A stretch of DNA of 18,693 nucleotides from CAWKZT01 sp963854565 (lineage in GTDB: Bacteria; Actinomycetota; Acidimicrobiia; Acidimicrobiales; JAHEJN01), in contig CAWKZT010000026.1 of NCBI GenBank assembly GCA_963854565.1, positions 1 through 18,693 on the forward strand. The letters run 5' to 3'. Each line of letters opens with the position of its first letter. The first letter of the stretch is position 1. The notes beneath the pieces are model-generated. The model worked only from the letters and a program-made list of their open reading frames with translations. It was not told the DNA's origin and did no database searches. Both the position numbers and the translations under genes were made by a program. Below are positions 1 to 7,750 of the stretch, one piece after another.

Positions 1-720
1 CGACACGTTGTAAGACTCGGTGTGCATTATGTGCTCATCAAGACTCGCGGCGCTGAGCGGTCGGAACGTGTCGAGACCCACGACGAGTTCGACTCGAGCC
101 AACTCGATGTTCTTGGCTGCTAATTGACCCAGTACCTCGTCGGTGAGGTGGAGGCCAGCTGTTGGCGCTGCGGCCGATGCCGGACGCTCGGAGTACACGG
201 TCTGGTAGCGCTCAGGATCGTCGAGGACGGTGTTGAGGTACGGCGGGAGTGGCATTTGTCCGTGCGCGTCAAGCGCGACCAAGAGATCGTGATCGGTTTC
301 GAATTGGATGAGCCGTCGGCCCTCCCCCAAATCTTCACCGACCACAGCCGCGAAATCGTCACCCGCACGAACCCATGTACCCGGAGGCGTGCGCTTGCTA
401 GGCCGAACAAGACACTCCCATTGGCCATCGTCTCGAGCATCAAGCAACAAAATCTCGACCTTGCCACCCGTGTCTTTTTGGAAGATGACGCGAGCGGGCA
501 ATACCCGCGTGTCGTTCACCACTAACAGGTCTCCGTCCTGCAGCAGATCAGGCAGATCGGTGATGTGTTGGTGCAACACGGTCCCAGAGGCAGGGGCGAC
601 AAGGAGTCGAGCAGCATCGCGGGGTTCGATCGGTTGATGGGCGATGCGATCAGCCGGAAGTTCGTAGTCAAAGTCGTCGGGGCCAAGCCCGGCGCGCTTT
701 GTTCGTTGATCAGGACCCAT
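1..720 (-). CDS. queA: tRNA preQ1 ribosyltransferase-isomerase QueA (3' end cut by window start)
   Basis: QueA transfers and isomerises the ribosyl part of S-adenosylmethionine onto preQ1 at tRNA position 34, giving epoxyqueuosine. The first 240 residues are visible, out of roughly 340-350 usual for the family. Recognisable family blocks are FDYELPADRIAHQP near residues 17-30, VVNDTRVLPARV near 65, PLPPYL near 151, ERYQTVY near 163, AAPTAGLHLT near 176 and VGLDTFRP near 208. The ATG at 720 directly precedes the conserved N-terminus. The gene starts 7 bases after the ruvB stop, so it is the last visible member of the ruvCAB run and is probably co-transcribed with it. Identity is confident; the end lies outside the window. 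The queuosine pathway is missing from many actinomycetes, so its presence is of some taxonomic interest. Confidence 0.95.
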   Translation of the reverse strand, partial: MGPDQRTKRAGLGPDDFDYELPADRIAHQPIEPRDAARLLVAPASGTVLHQHITDLPDLLQDGDLLVVNDTRVLPARVIFQKDTGGKVEILLLDARDDGQWECLVRPSKRTPPGTWVRAGDDFAAVVGEDLGEGRRLIQFETDHDLLVALDAHGQMPLPPYLNTVLDDPERYQTVYSERPASAAAPTAGLHLTDEVLGQLAAKNIELARVELVVGLDTFRPLSAASLDEHIMHTESYNVS

Positions 721-727
721 AGGTCGA

Positions 728-1816
728 TCAGTCTTGCGTGAATAGATCCGTTTGCGACGCCGGCGTGACCGGTGAGGGGGGTGTAATTTGCATGTGCTCC
801 CAGGCCGCCGGTGTGGCCACCCTGCCGCGAGGCGTGCGCATCAGCATTCCCTGCTGGATTAGGAATGGCTCGTAGACGTCTTCGAGGGTCTCGGTTGGTT
901 CGCTCACACTGATCGCCAGCGTGGACAAGCCGACTGGCCCACCACCGAAACGACCACACAAGGCCTGCAATATCCCTCGGTCGATTTTGTCGAAACCCCG
1001 GTCGTCGACACCAAAGATAGCCAAGCCGTCGTGGGCAATGTCGGCGGTAATTTTACCGTCGAACTTCACCTCGGCATAGTCGCGAACCCGACGCAAAAGA
1101 CGATTGGCGATACGCGGCGTGCCTCGGGCCCGCCGAGCGATTTCATAGCTGCCGGTCCGATCAATGTCGACATCGAGAATGGTTGCGGCACGGGTGACAA
1201 TGGCATCAAGATCTTCGACTTCGTAAAACTCGAGGCGCGAGACGAGACCAAAACGATCGCGCAGTGGCTTGGCGATGAGACCAGTACGGGTCGTGGCACC
1301 AATCAAAGTGAAGTTCGGCAGTTCCAAGCGGATCGACCGGGCCGCGGGACCTTTGCCCAACACAATGTCGAGCTCGAAATCCTCCATGGCCGGATACAGG
1401 ACTTCTTCAACGGTGCGAGGCAAGCGATGGATTTCGTCAATGAACAACACATCGCCGTCGCCCAGTTTGGTGAGAATGGCGGCAAGATCGCCGGCCCGTT
1501 CGAGCGCCGGACCAGAAGTGGTGTGACACTCGACGCCCATTTCGAAGGCAACGATGTGCGCCAGCGTCGTCTTTCCAAGGCCCGGCGGACCGGCAAACAA
1601 CAAATGATCAGCCGTCTGTTCACGTTGGCGCGCCGCACCCAACAAGATGTTGAGGTGTTCCTTTAGCTCGGCCTGGCCGACAAAGTCTTCGAGCGTCGTT
1701 GGCCGTAGTCCGACCTCGTCGCGCAAGTTGGGTTCGTCGAGGCGTGCGGTGTCGCCCAACGCCGTTTGGAGATCGGCATCGGTTTCCTCGGACCTCAATA
1801 ATTCTTCGCGTGCCAT
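728..1816 (-). CDS. ruvB: Holliday junction branch migration ATPase RuvB
   Basis: RuvB is the hexameric AAA+ motor that drives branch migration of Holliday junctions together with RuvA. The 362-residue protein is full length. It shows Walker A GPPGLGKTT at residues 76-84, Walker B LFIDEIH at 124-130, and the sensor/arginine-finger block GATTRTGLIAKPLRDRFG at about 173-190. The C-terminal winged-helix DNA-binding domain includes GGGPVG and ends in a TPRGR block. The ATG at 1816 follows the ruvA stop codon after a single base, which suggests translational coupling. The N-terminal extension of about 30 residues before LRPTTLEDFVGQ is acidic and slightly long, as in other actinomycetes. Identity is secure. 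Confidence 0.97.
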   Translation of the reverse strand: MAREELLRSEETDADLQTALGDTARLDEPNLRDEVGLRPTTLEDFVGQAELKEHLNILLGAARQREQTADHLLFAGPPGLGKTTLAHIVAFEMGVECHTTSGPALERAGDLAAILTKLGDGDVLFIDEIHRLPRTVEEVLYPAMEDFELDIVLGKGPAARSIRLELPNFTLIGATTRTGLIAKPLRDRFGLVSRLEFYEVEDLDAIVTRAATILDVDIDRTGSYEIARRARGTPRIANRLLRRVRDYAEVKFDGKITADIAHDGLAIFGVDDRGFDKIDRGILQALCGRFGGGPVGLSTLAISVSEPTETLEDVYEPFLIQQGMLMRTPRGRVATPAAWEHMQITPPSPVTPASQTDLFTQD

Positions 1817-1817
1817 G

Positions 1818-2417
1818 TCAGCGAGACGCTAGCGCTCGCAGCGCGTGTTTGAGAAGTTGCGAGGAGTCAACATCAGCGGGAATATCACTTAATGCCGACC
1901 GAATTTCGTCGGGGGTGTAACCCAATTCACTCAGGGCCTGTTGCACATCGGCGGTGGCTGAATGTGGTGCGTTAGCCACTCCGGGGTTGCTTACGACGGT
2001 GGTGATATCGCCCGCGTCGAGCTTCGACTTGAGTTCGACCAACAGACGGGCCGCGGTCTTCTTGCCGACACCCGGCACAAGACACAGAGCCGCAACGTCG
2101 TCGTCGGCCAGAATCCGAACCAACGAAACTGGTTCGTGTACCGACAATATGGCCAGACCCAGCGACGGGCCGACCCCATGGGCACTAATCAGTGCCTCGA
2201 ACGTCTGGCGCTCGTCACGACTAAGAAAACCAAACAATGACTGGGCGTCGTCGCGAATGTGGTGATGTACCTGAACAAAAACCTCTTGGCCAAGTTCGCC
2301 CAACTTCACGACGGTGGACGGCGACACCGTCACCCGATAACCGACACCCGCAACCTCGATGATGATGCTGGCCTCGTTGCGTTCGGTGAGTGTGCCTCGA
2401 AGTGATGCGATAATCAT
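1818..2417 (-). CDS. ruvA: Holliday junction DNA helicase subunit RuvA
   Basis: RuvA binds four-way DNA junctions as a tetramer and loads RuvB. I chose the ATG at 2417, giving 199 residues beginning MIIASLRGTL, the typical N-terminus. It overlaps the ruvC TGA as ATGA. The frame stays open upstream to 2459, but that extension would sit inside ruvC and has no family counterpart. The N-terminal OB-fold (residues 1-64) is followed by two helix-hairpin-helix motifs, including LISAHGVGPSLGLAIL and LVPGVGKKTAARLLVEL. A variable linker and the C-terminal RuvB-binding three-helix domain (ALSELGYTPDEIRSAL) complete it. Length is normal. Confidence 0.95.
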   Translation of the reverse strand: MIIASLRGTLTERNEASIIIEVAGVGYRVTVSPSTVVKLGELGQEVFVQVHHHIRDDAQSLFGFLSRDERQTFEALISAHGVGPSLGLAILSVHEPVSLVRILADDDVAALCLVPGVGKKTAARLLVELKSKLDAGDITTVVSNPGVANAPHSATADVQQALSELGYTPDEIRSALSDIPADVDSSQLLKHALRALASR

Positions 2418-2905
2418 CGGCGGCCAGCCACAACAATAGGCATCTGCGCTAAGTGACACAGGGCAACAGCGACAGCATCGGCAGCATCGACTGGTCGGAG
2501 GGGCTTATCGATCCCGATGAGTTGTTGCACCATGCGCTCCACTTGTTGCTTATCGGCCGCGCCGTACCCTGTAACCGCGCTCTTGACTTCGTTGGGTGAG
2601 TATTCGACTACCTCGCACCCACGAGCAGCGCCCTCGGCCATAACAATGCCACTGACTTGACCCACACTCATTGCCGTGCTGACGTTGACCTGAAACAACA
2701 CCCGCTCGATCGCTATAACGGACGGCGAATATTCGGCGATAAGCGCTCGGATCTCGGCTTGCATCTCGGCCAACCGCGTTGGCACGGCATCATGTTTACT
2801 CGTAGTGATTACACCAGCAGCAACGGCACGGGGTTGGCGGCCTGGTTGATGCACAACGCCATAACCACAGCGGGTCAGGCCCGGATCAATACCAAGTACG
2901 AACAT
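2414..2905 (-). CDS. ruvC: Holliday junction endonuclease RuvC
   Basis: RuvC resolves Holliday junctions by symmetric cleavage. The protein is 163 residues with an RNase H-like fold. The four acidic catalytic residues are all present: Asp7 in LGIDPG, Glu67 in AIERVLF, and Asp140 and Asp143 in RPVDAADAVA. The TGA overlaps the ruvA ATG by four bases. The start codon is an ATG at 2905, with no strong Shine-Dalgarno sequence before it. Instead the region just upstream contains a 10-base palindrome and a TAGGGT hexamer, described separately. It is 51 bases downstream of yebC, the largest gap in this part of the operon, so an extra promoter for ruvCAB here is plausible. Confidence 0.96.
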   Translation of the reverse strand: MFVLGIDPGLTRCGYGVVHQPGRQPRAVAAGVITTSKHDAVPTRLAEMQAEIRALIAEYSPSVIAIERVLFQVNVSTAMSVGQVSGIVMAEGAARGCEVVEYSPNEVKSAVTGYGAADKQQVERMVQQLIGIDKPLRPVDAADAVAVALCHLAQMPIVVAGRR

Positions 2906-2913
2906 ACGTACGT
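2898..2913. promoter_or_regulatory. Degenerate LexA-box-like palindrome over the ruvC start
   Basis: The plus-strand reading is ACGAAC-ATAC-GTACGT. The actinobacterial/Gram-positive SOS box is usually written TCGAAC-N4-GTTCGA, and this site matches 9 of the 12 defined positions. A perfect palindrome TACGTACGTA overlaps it at 2905-2914. The site lies across the ruvC start codon, where repressor binding would block transcription from a promoter in the yebC-ruvC gap. The match is imperfect and the LexA motif of this lineage is unknown to me, so this is only a candidate. Confidence 0.25.
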
Positions 2914-2914
2914 A

Positions 2915-2920
2915 ACCCTA
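2915..2920 (-). promoter_or_regulatory. Possible -10 hexamer TAGGGT upstream of ruvC
   Basis: On the minus strand TAGGGT fits the loose actinobacterial -10 pattern TAnnnT. It lies 9 bases before the ruvC ATG, so a transcript starting the usual 6-7 bases downstream would be almost leaderless. There is no clear -35 element. This is a weak prediction, supported mainly by the lack of a Shine-Dalgarno sequence. Confidence 0.2.
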
Positions 2921-2956
2921 TCGCGCGTATCGCTTCCATGCAGGGACGAACCGAAA

Positions 2957-3709
2957 CTACTCTTCGTCGGCGAGTTGTTCCAAGATTTCGTCGGAAATGT
3001 CGAAATTACCGAAGACATCCTGGACGTCGTCGTGATCGTCAAGAAGATCGACCATACGCAGAACAGATCTGGCATCAGCTAAGTCGAGATTGATGGTTTC
3101 GCTGGGGACCATGGAGGCTTCTGCTGACTCATATTTAACGTCTGCTTCGTCGAGAGCATCCCGTAAGCCCGGCAAATCGGTGGGATCGCACGTGAGATTC
3201 CAGAACTGGCCATCGAGTGTCATGTCTTCGGCTCCTGCTTCAAGAGCCACCATCATGATCTCGTCTTCATCGAGGTCACTGGATAACAACACGATGCCTC
3301 GCCGGCTGAACTGCCACGAAACGGCGCCGGGTTTCGCCAAACCACCGCCGTTCTTCGTAAACAGAGCCCGCATTTCGGCGCCGGTGCGATTGCGATTGTC
3401 CGACAGGGTGTCGACCAGCAATGCCACACCCGCGGGGGCGTACCCCTCGTAAGTAATGTCCTCGTAATTGACGCCTTCTAGCTCGCCAGTACCGCGCTTG
3501 ATGGCGCGTTCGATCGTGTCCAGTGGGACCGACGCGTCACGCGCCTTTTGGAACATGGTTCGCAACGTGGGATTACCGTCGGGGTCGCCACCGCCTTGGC
3601 GGGCCGCAACCTCGACCTGCTTGATGATCTTGGCAAACAACTTTCCACGTTTGGCGTCGGTAGCGCCCTTCTTGTGCTTAATTGTTGCCCATTTGGAATG
3701 CCCTGACAT
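2957..3709 (-). CDS. yebC: YebC/TACO1 family protein
   Basis: This is a full-length, 250-residue YebC/PmpR family protein. The N-terminus MSGHSKWATIKHKKG, followed by DAKRGKLFAKI and the GGGDPDGNPTLR block, is diagnostic. The family was long annotated as transcriptional regulators; more recent work links YebC/TACO1 members to translation, relieving ribosome stalls on proline-rich stretches. The C-terminus is acidic (LDDHDDVQDVFGNFDI), as usual. The ATG at 3709 is preceded at good spacing by AGGGGG. It starts 12 bases after the pdxT stop. Its place just upstream of ruvCAB is conserved in many bacteria. Confidence 0.95.
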   Translation of the reverse strand: MSGHSKWATIKHKKGATDAKRGKLFAKIIKQVEVAARQGGGDPDGNPTLRTMFQKARDASVPLDTIERAIKRGTGELEGVNYEDITYEGYAPAGVALLVDTLSDNRNRTGAEMRALFTKNGGGLAKPGAVSWQFSRRGIVLLSSDLDEDEIMMVALEAGAEDMTLDGQFWNLTCDPTDLPGLRDALDEADVKYESAEASMVPSETINLDLADARSVLRMVDLLDDHDDVQDVFGNFDISDEILEQLADEE

Positions 3710-3721
3710 GACGCAACCCCC

Positions 3722-4321
3722 TTAGTAGTCGATTTCAAATTCGTTGACGAACCATCGGTGAATTCGGGTGTCGTCGGTGAGCTCAGGATGAAAACTAGTC
3801 GCGATCGCATTGGCTTGACGTACGGCGATCGCTTCGCCATCAATTGTGGCCAGAACCTCGACATCGACTCCGATGCGTTCGATCCGCGGTGCGCGAATGA
3901 ACACCGCATGAAATGGGTCACCAATCATGGGCATCTCGATGTCGCCCTCGAAAGAGTCGAGTTGTCGTCCCCAGCCGTTTCGCCGCACCGAAACATCAAT
4001 GGCACCAAAGGACCGCTGATCGATTCGACCATCAAACACATCGGTGGCCAACAAGATCATGCCGGCGCAGGTACCCAGGACGGGCATACCGCCGGCAATA
4101 CGTTGCGCTATTGGCATCCGAAGACCGTTGAACTCCAGCAACTTCGAAATGGTAGTGGACTCACCACCGGGGATGATCAGACGATCTACAGCCGCCAAAT
4201 CGTCCGGGTGTTTGACCGGCATAGCGTCGACATTAATCGAAGCCAGAGTCTCAAGATGAAGCCGCGAAGCTCCTTGCAGCGCTAGAACGCCAACCTTGAC
4301 ACCCACCGGGGGGCTCTCCAT
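3722..4321 (-). CDS. pdxT: Pyridoxal 5'-phosphate synthase glutaminase subunit PdxT
   Basis: PdxT hydrolyses glutamine and channels ammonia to PdxS in the DXP-independent PLP synthase. With the ATG at 4321 the protein is 199 residues, normal for the family. The class I amidotransferase triad is visible: Cys85 in GTCAGM, and His178 and Glu180 in FHPEL. The oxyanion-region PGGEST is at 51-56. Start choice is uncertain. A TTG at 4330 extends it by three residues, while a GTG at 4306 (VGVKVGVLALQG) has a GGAGAG sequence well placed upstream and lies closer to the usual family N-terminus. It follows pdxS after 12 bases, consistent with the PdxS12-PdxT12 complex being made from one mRNA. Confidence 0.94.
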   Translation of the reverse strand: MESPPVGVKVGVLALQGASRLHLETLASINVDAMPVKHPDDLAAVDRLIIPGGESTTISKLLEFNGLRMPIAQRIAGGMPVLGTCAGMILLATDVFDGRIDQRSFGAIDVSVRRNGWGRQLDSFEGDIEMPMIGDPFHAVFIRAPRIERIGVDVEVLATIDGEAIAVRQANAIATSFHPELTDDTRIHRWFVNEFEIDY

Positions 4322-4333
4322 TGGGCACAAGAA

Positions 4334-5230
4334 TTACCAGCCGCGATCAGCAAAGGTGGTTTCGAGGCCAGAAATTTCGAGACCCGGCATGGCCTCGCCC
4401 AATCCGGTGCTGACACGAACAAGCACATCGGGGTCATTGAAGTTGGTCGTTGCCTCAACAATGGCCTTCGCCCGAATCGCGGGATCGGAACTTTTGAAGA
4501 TGCCCGAACCAACGAATACCGAGGTGGCACCAAGCTGCATCACTAGGGCAGCGTCGGCAGGGGTAGCCAAGCCACCGGCACAGAACAATGGCACAGGGAG
4601 CTTTCCGGTCTCAGCGACTTCCTGAACAAGTGGAAGTGGGGCTTGCAACTGCTTGGCCCACTCGAAGAGTTCGGCAGAGTCCGCCAGCGTGAGCTTGCGA
4701 ACGTCACCCAGGATCGAACGAAGATGACGAACAGCTTCGACAACGTTGCCCGTGCCTGCCTCGCCCTTCGACCGGATAAGCGATGCTCCCTCGCTAATGC
4801 GACGCAAGGCCTCGCCCAGGTTGCACGCACCGCAGACAAACGGAATATCAAAGGCAAATTTGTCGATGTGGTGGGTCTCGTCGGCGGGAGTAAGAACTTC
4901 GCTCTCATCGATGTAGTCGACATCCATCGCCTGCAACATTTGTGCCTCGGCGAAATGACCAATGCGAACCTTAGCCATCACCGGAATACTGACCGACTCC
5001 TGGATTTCTTTGATCATGCGGGGGTCACTCATGCGAGCTACCCCGCCATCGCGGCGAATATCGGACGGCACGCGTTCGAGGGCCATTACGGCTACTGCTC
5101 CCGCGTCTTCGGCGATGCGAGCTTGGTCAGCGTTGACGACGTCCATGATGACGCCACCTTCGAGCATTTCGGCCAGACCCCGCTTTACGCGAAAGGTTCC
5201 GGTGGCACGGGAGAGATCTTGATCAGTCAT
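4334..5230 (-). CDS. pdxS: Pyridoxal 5'-phosphate synthase subunit PdxS
   Basis: PdxS condenses ribose 5-phosphate, glyceraldehyde 3-phosphate and ammonia into PLP. The frame is open well upstream (to 5371), but the family start MTDQDLSRATGTFRVKRG corresponds to the ATG at 5230, giving 298 residues. Catalytic lysines are Lys87 in MAKVRIGH and Lys155 in IRSKGEAGTGN, equivalent to Bacillus Lys81 and Lys149. Asp30 in MDVVNADQA is the conserved active-site aspartate. The phosphate-binding GEAGTGN loop is intact. It starts 19 bases after the DUF3048 gene and is followed directly by pdxT. No strong ribosome binding site is seen; AGGA lies too far upstream. Confidence 0.97.
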   Translation of the reverse strand: MTDQDLSRATGTFRVKRGLAEMLEGGVIMDVVNADQARIAEDAGAVAVMALERVPSDIRRDGGVARMSDPRMIKEIQESVSIPVMAKVRIGHFAEAQMLQAMDVDYIDESEVLTPADETHHIDKFAFDIPFVCGACNLGEALRRISEGASLIRSKGEAGTGNVVEAVRHLRSILGDVRKLTLADSAELFEWAKQLQAPLPLVQEVAETGKLPVPLFCAGGLATPADAALVMQLGATSVFVGSGIFKSSDPAIRAKAIVEATTNFNDPDVLVRVSTGLGEAMPGLEISGLETTFADRGW

Positions 5231-5249
5231 AGTTTTATTGTAGAAGTCC

Positions 5250-6383
5250 TTATTGGACGAGAGCCAACAAATTATCGGCCTCGTCTTGGGTGAGAATTCG
5301 AACATCATCAGTTTCGTGCATGGCAACCCACGTACGCCCGGGCGTGAGGCCAATATCCTCGCCCGATACATCGACGATATCCCAAGGCGAATTGGCGGTA
5401 TCGCGAGACCACGTGCCGGTAATTTGTGAGCCCATCGTAAGAGCCACGGCCGCTCCGGATCCGACCGACAGAGCCTGAGGCGACAACGGCGATGCCGCGG
5501 AAGTTCCGTAAGGGGTGGTCAGTAGATACACGTTGGGTGGAGATACAACGACGCCTGCTGCGTCGCGATGGGGCGTTCCTCTTTGGAACCGACTCCATCC
5601 GCCCACGTCTTCGTTCCAGACGTAGTGCACATTGACGCCGCCGCGCCAACTAATTTTTACGCCAGGGATAGCTTCTGCCGCCGCAGGCAAGTTGTCACCC
5701 TCGGCCCGGTAGTCAAAGATGACCGGGGGCGGGCCGAGATTTTCGGGAGCCAGAGCGTAAAGGTTCTCAGTGCTAGTCATCAAGTTATGTGGGGCTAAGC
5801 GCGGCGCGCCTGCCCGCCAGTAACTCGAAGGCGACTGGTCGACACCCACGTCGTAGAGTTTGCCGGCAAGTTCACCGTTGCGAACCTCGCCGCGAACAGT
5901 GTTGTTTCCTCCAGACCAAGCAAACAGTGGGGTCCCGAATACTCCCGCCAAGTCAGGATCACTGCTACGTCCCGAACGAACCGGCCCCACGGTCTCCGCA
6001 CCGTCGGAATGAAAAACCAAAGCCAGTCTGGTGATTCCCTCGACCAGAAGCTCGATACCTACATCGGCATTATTAAGACCCTCTTGGGGCCGAGCATCGG
6101 GCGAGTTGTCGATCTTGACCATCAACGGCGGACGATCCGGAGAAAGTCCAGCATCAGCAACAGGCAGTCCGGTGAGTGGACTTAGTGGCCCCACGGGTTC
6201 AGCTGTTGGTGTTGGAGTCTCATCGGACTCTCCGGCCGAGGTGTCTGTTTCGACCGTCGGTTCAACCGTGGATTCTGTTGGAGGAATGACCTCGTCAGAA
6301 AATTCGGGACCATCACCGCCGCTACACGCGGCCGCAAAAAAGACAACAGTGACCGCGCACACGGCCATAATACGACGATTCAC
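5250..6383 (-). CDS. DUF3048 (YerB-like) lipoprotein
   Basis: This 377-residue protein is probably an exported lipoprotein. A short hydrophobic signal (residues 4-19) ends in FAAAC, with Cys20 as the lipidation site, followed by a Ser/Thr/Pro/Glu-rich low-complexity spacer to about residue 65. The rest resembles the DUF3048/YerB family: PLTGLPV, LMVKIDNSPDARPQ, NADVGIELLVEGITRL, GPVRSGRSSD and FAWSGGN in order, with a C-terminal part ending in TPGRTWVAMH. The biochemical function of the family is not known to me. The start is GTG at 6383, 8 bases after the stop of the M48-like gene, with AGGAG somewhat far upstream. Its company with lemA and the M48-like gene points to an envelope role. Confidence 0.8.
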   Translation of the reverse strand: MNRRIMAVCAVTVVFFAAACSGGDGPEFSDEVIPPTESTVEPTVETDTSAGESDETPTPTAEPVGPLSPLTGLPVADAGLSPDRPPLMVKIDNSPDARPQEGLNNADVGIELLVEGITRLALVFHSDGAETVGPVRSGRSSDPDLAGVFGTPLFAWSGGNNTVRGEVRNGELAGKLYDVGVDQSPSSYWRAGAPRLAPHNLMTSTENLYALAPENLGPPPVIFDYRAEGDNLPAAAEAIPGVKISWRGGVNVHYVWNEDVGGWSRFQRGTPHRDAAGVVVSPPNVYLLTTPYGTSAASPLSPQALSVGSGAAVALTMGSQITGTWSRDTANSPWDIVDVSGEDIGLTPGRTWVAMHETDDVRILTQDEADNLLALVQ

Positions 6384-6391
6384 GAAAAGGT

Positions 6392-7129
6392 TCAGAGCTC
6401 CTGAAGGACTTCGATTCGATCAGCCAGAGCGATCGATTGAGGATGATAGATCGCATCAGTGCCGCCGAAACGATCGTCGATCCACAAATGAGAAATTGAT
6501 GGACTGGCGGACTCTATCGCGGTCTCACCGCGGAAGAGTATCTGCAAACCGCCAATGAGACCGGGTGGAAAACGCGTCAGACTTACCGCATCCATGTCGA
6601 CATCGACGATGTGTTGCGACTCACCAACAAGCCACGGGCCGATGGGCAACAAGCGCCAAGGTGTTCGGGTGGTAAGTGCCGCCGCTCGTGTTCCCTCAGC
6701 AATATCATCTTTGCCTAAACGCACAAGCAGGTGAGCTACCAAGCCTTCGAGTTGCAATCGATCAACCTCGGCCAAAAGACCTTTGGTAAACACCAAGTGT
6801 GAACCGGACCGATCTACCACCGCCATGGCATTGCGGGAGTGCGTAGGAATGATCCACAACCGGGGCTCGGCTATGCCGTGAGACAGGCAGAGACCATGCA
6901 CCACGTGCGCCAAGCGTTCGTTCTGGACAAGGTCCACTGGCTCGGCGCGAACTCGCTCGATGAGTTGTCCCGCTGGGTTGCGAGTTCCCCACCACCAAAT
7001 GAGCACGGCCACGACGAGGCCAGCCAATAAAGCGATGACTGAGGGTAGTGATAGCCCATTCGCGATTGCTATAACCAACGCCGCCCCCAGAGCCGCGGTA
7101 CTGCCAACCGTAAGACGGGTACGTGTCAC
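6392..7129 (-). CDS. M48/HtpX-like membrane protein with inactivated zinc site
   Basis: This 245-residue protein has two N-terminal membrane segments (about 8-26 and 30-48). The soluble domain follows the M48 (HtpX-like) plan: RNAMAVVDR at 99-107 where HtpX has PNAFA, LVFTKGLL at 112-119, then LEGLVAHLLVRLG where the metalloprotease HExxH helix should be. There His133 is kept, but the catalytic Glu is Leu134 and the second His is Arg137. The downstream ExxxD block reads HIVDVDMDAVSLTR, with Ile in place of the third zinc-binding Glu. The C-terminal YHPQSIALADRI matches the HtpX THPPIEERI block. It is therefore probably a pseudoprotease. It starts with GTG two bases after the lemA stop, so coupling is likely. 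The family assignment is my reading by motif alignment. Confidence 0.7.
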   Translation of the reverse strand: MTRTRLTVGSTAALGAALVIAIANGLSLPSVIALLAGLVVAVLIWWWGTRNPAGQLIERVRAEPVDLVQNERLAHVVHGLCLSHGIAEPRLWIIPTHSRNAMAVVDRSGSHLVFTKGLLAEVDRLQLEGLVAHLLVRLGKDDIAEGTRAAALTTRTPWRLLPIGPWLVGESQHIVDVDMDAVSLTRFPPGLIGGLQILFRGETAIESASPSISHLWIDDRFGGTDAIYHPQSIALADRIEVLQEL

Positions 7130-7131
7130 GA

Positions 7132-7683
7132 TTAGAACTGAACCTGAACAGGTTCGGCAGCGTCGCCGACCGTCTCGAAGTACTCGCGGGGACCAAAGTT
7201 GAACATGCCTGCCACGATATTGGACGGGAAGGTTTCGCGTTTGTTGTTGTACTTGAGTGTTGCGTCGTTGTAATACTGCCGGCTATAGGCAATGCGATCT
7301 TCGGTGGCCGTGAGCTCTTCTTGCAACTTAAGGAAGTTCTCGTTGGCCTTCAGTTCGGGGTAGTCCTCACGAAGGGCAAATAACTTACCCAAGGTGGCCG
7401 TAAGCATATTTTCTGCTTCGGCCTGATCGGCCGGGTTAGCGGCGGCGACCGCTCCATTACGGGCCGCTATGACCGCTTCGAACGTGTCCTTTTCGTGGGC
7501 CGCGTAGCCCTTGACTGTTTCGATCAGGTTGGGGATGAGGTCGTAACGACGGCGCAACTGCACATCGATCTGGGCCCAGGCTGCTTCGACACGGTTACGA
7601 AGTCGAACAAGCGCGTTGTATTGCGTTCCTAGGAACAAAAGAAGCACAGCAACGACAACTAAAATGATGATCACGATGATCAT
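7132..7683 (-). CDS. lemA: LemA family membrane protein
   Basis: This is a LemA-type protein of 183 residues: a single N-terminal membrane anchor (residues 2-19) followed by a helical cytosolic or surface domain. Family blocks are QYNALVRLRNRVEAAWAQI at about 21-39, RRRYDLIPNLIETVKGYA at 44-61, LKANENFLKLQEEL and AYSRQYYNDAT, and the C-terminal NIVAGMFNF. The frame is open to 7746, but the ATG at 7683 has a strong GGAAGGAA eight bases upstream and begins just before the anchor. The molecular role of LemA is unsettled; many bacteria keep it beside an HtpX/M48 gene, as here. The 67-base gap upstream is the largest in the run, so an internal promoter is possible. Confidence 0.92.
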   Translation of the reverse strand: MIIVIIILVVVAVLLLFLGTQYNALVRLRNRVEAAWAQIDVQLRRRYDLIPNLIETVKGYAAHEKDTFEAVIAARNGAVAAANPADQAEAENMLTATLGKLFALREDYPELKANENFLKLQEELTATEDRIAYSRQYYNDATLKYNNKRETFPSNIVAGMFNFGPREYFETVGDAAEPVQVQF

Positions 7684-7750
7684 GTGGTTTCCTTCCGACG
7701 AGCAAGACGAGACAATACCGCTACCAGTGTAACGGGGTGGTAACAAACCA

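Noticed and set aside
1031..1666. Plus-strand open frame of 211 codons opposite ruvB
   Set aside because: It mirrors the RuvB codons; no ribosome binding site, domain or independent context.
2418..2459. 14-residue N-terminal extension of RuvA
   Set aside because: The ATGA overlap at 2414-2417 and the family N-terminus MIxSLRG support the shorter start.
3758..4285. Plus-strand open frame of 175 codons opposite pdxT
   Set aside because: It is antisense to intact PdxT and has no recognisable motif.
4643..5293. Plus-strand open frame of 216 codons opposite pdxS
   Set aside because: It is antisense to PdxS, whose catalytic lysines and start are clear; the composition looks like a shadow frame.
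5231..5371. 47-residue N-terminal extension of PdxS
   Set aside because: The frame is open, but this part overlaps the DUF3048 gene and has no family counterpart; the canonical start is at 5230.
7684..7750. Promoter or terminator in the pimA-lemA gap
   Set aside because: A four-base TGGT/ACCA stem and several TAnnnT hexamers exist, but no combination has convincing spacing or strength.
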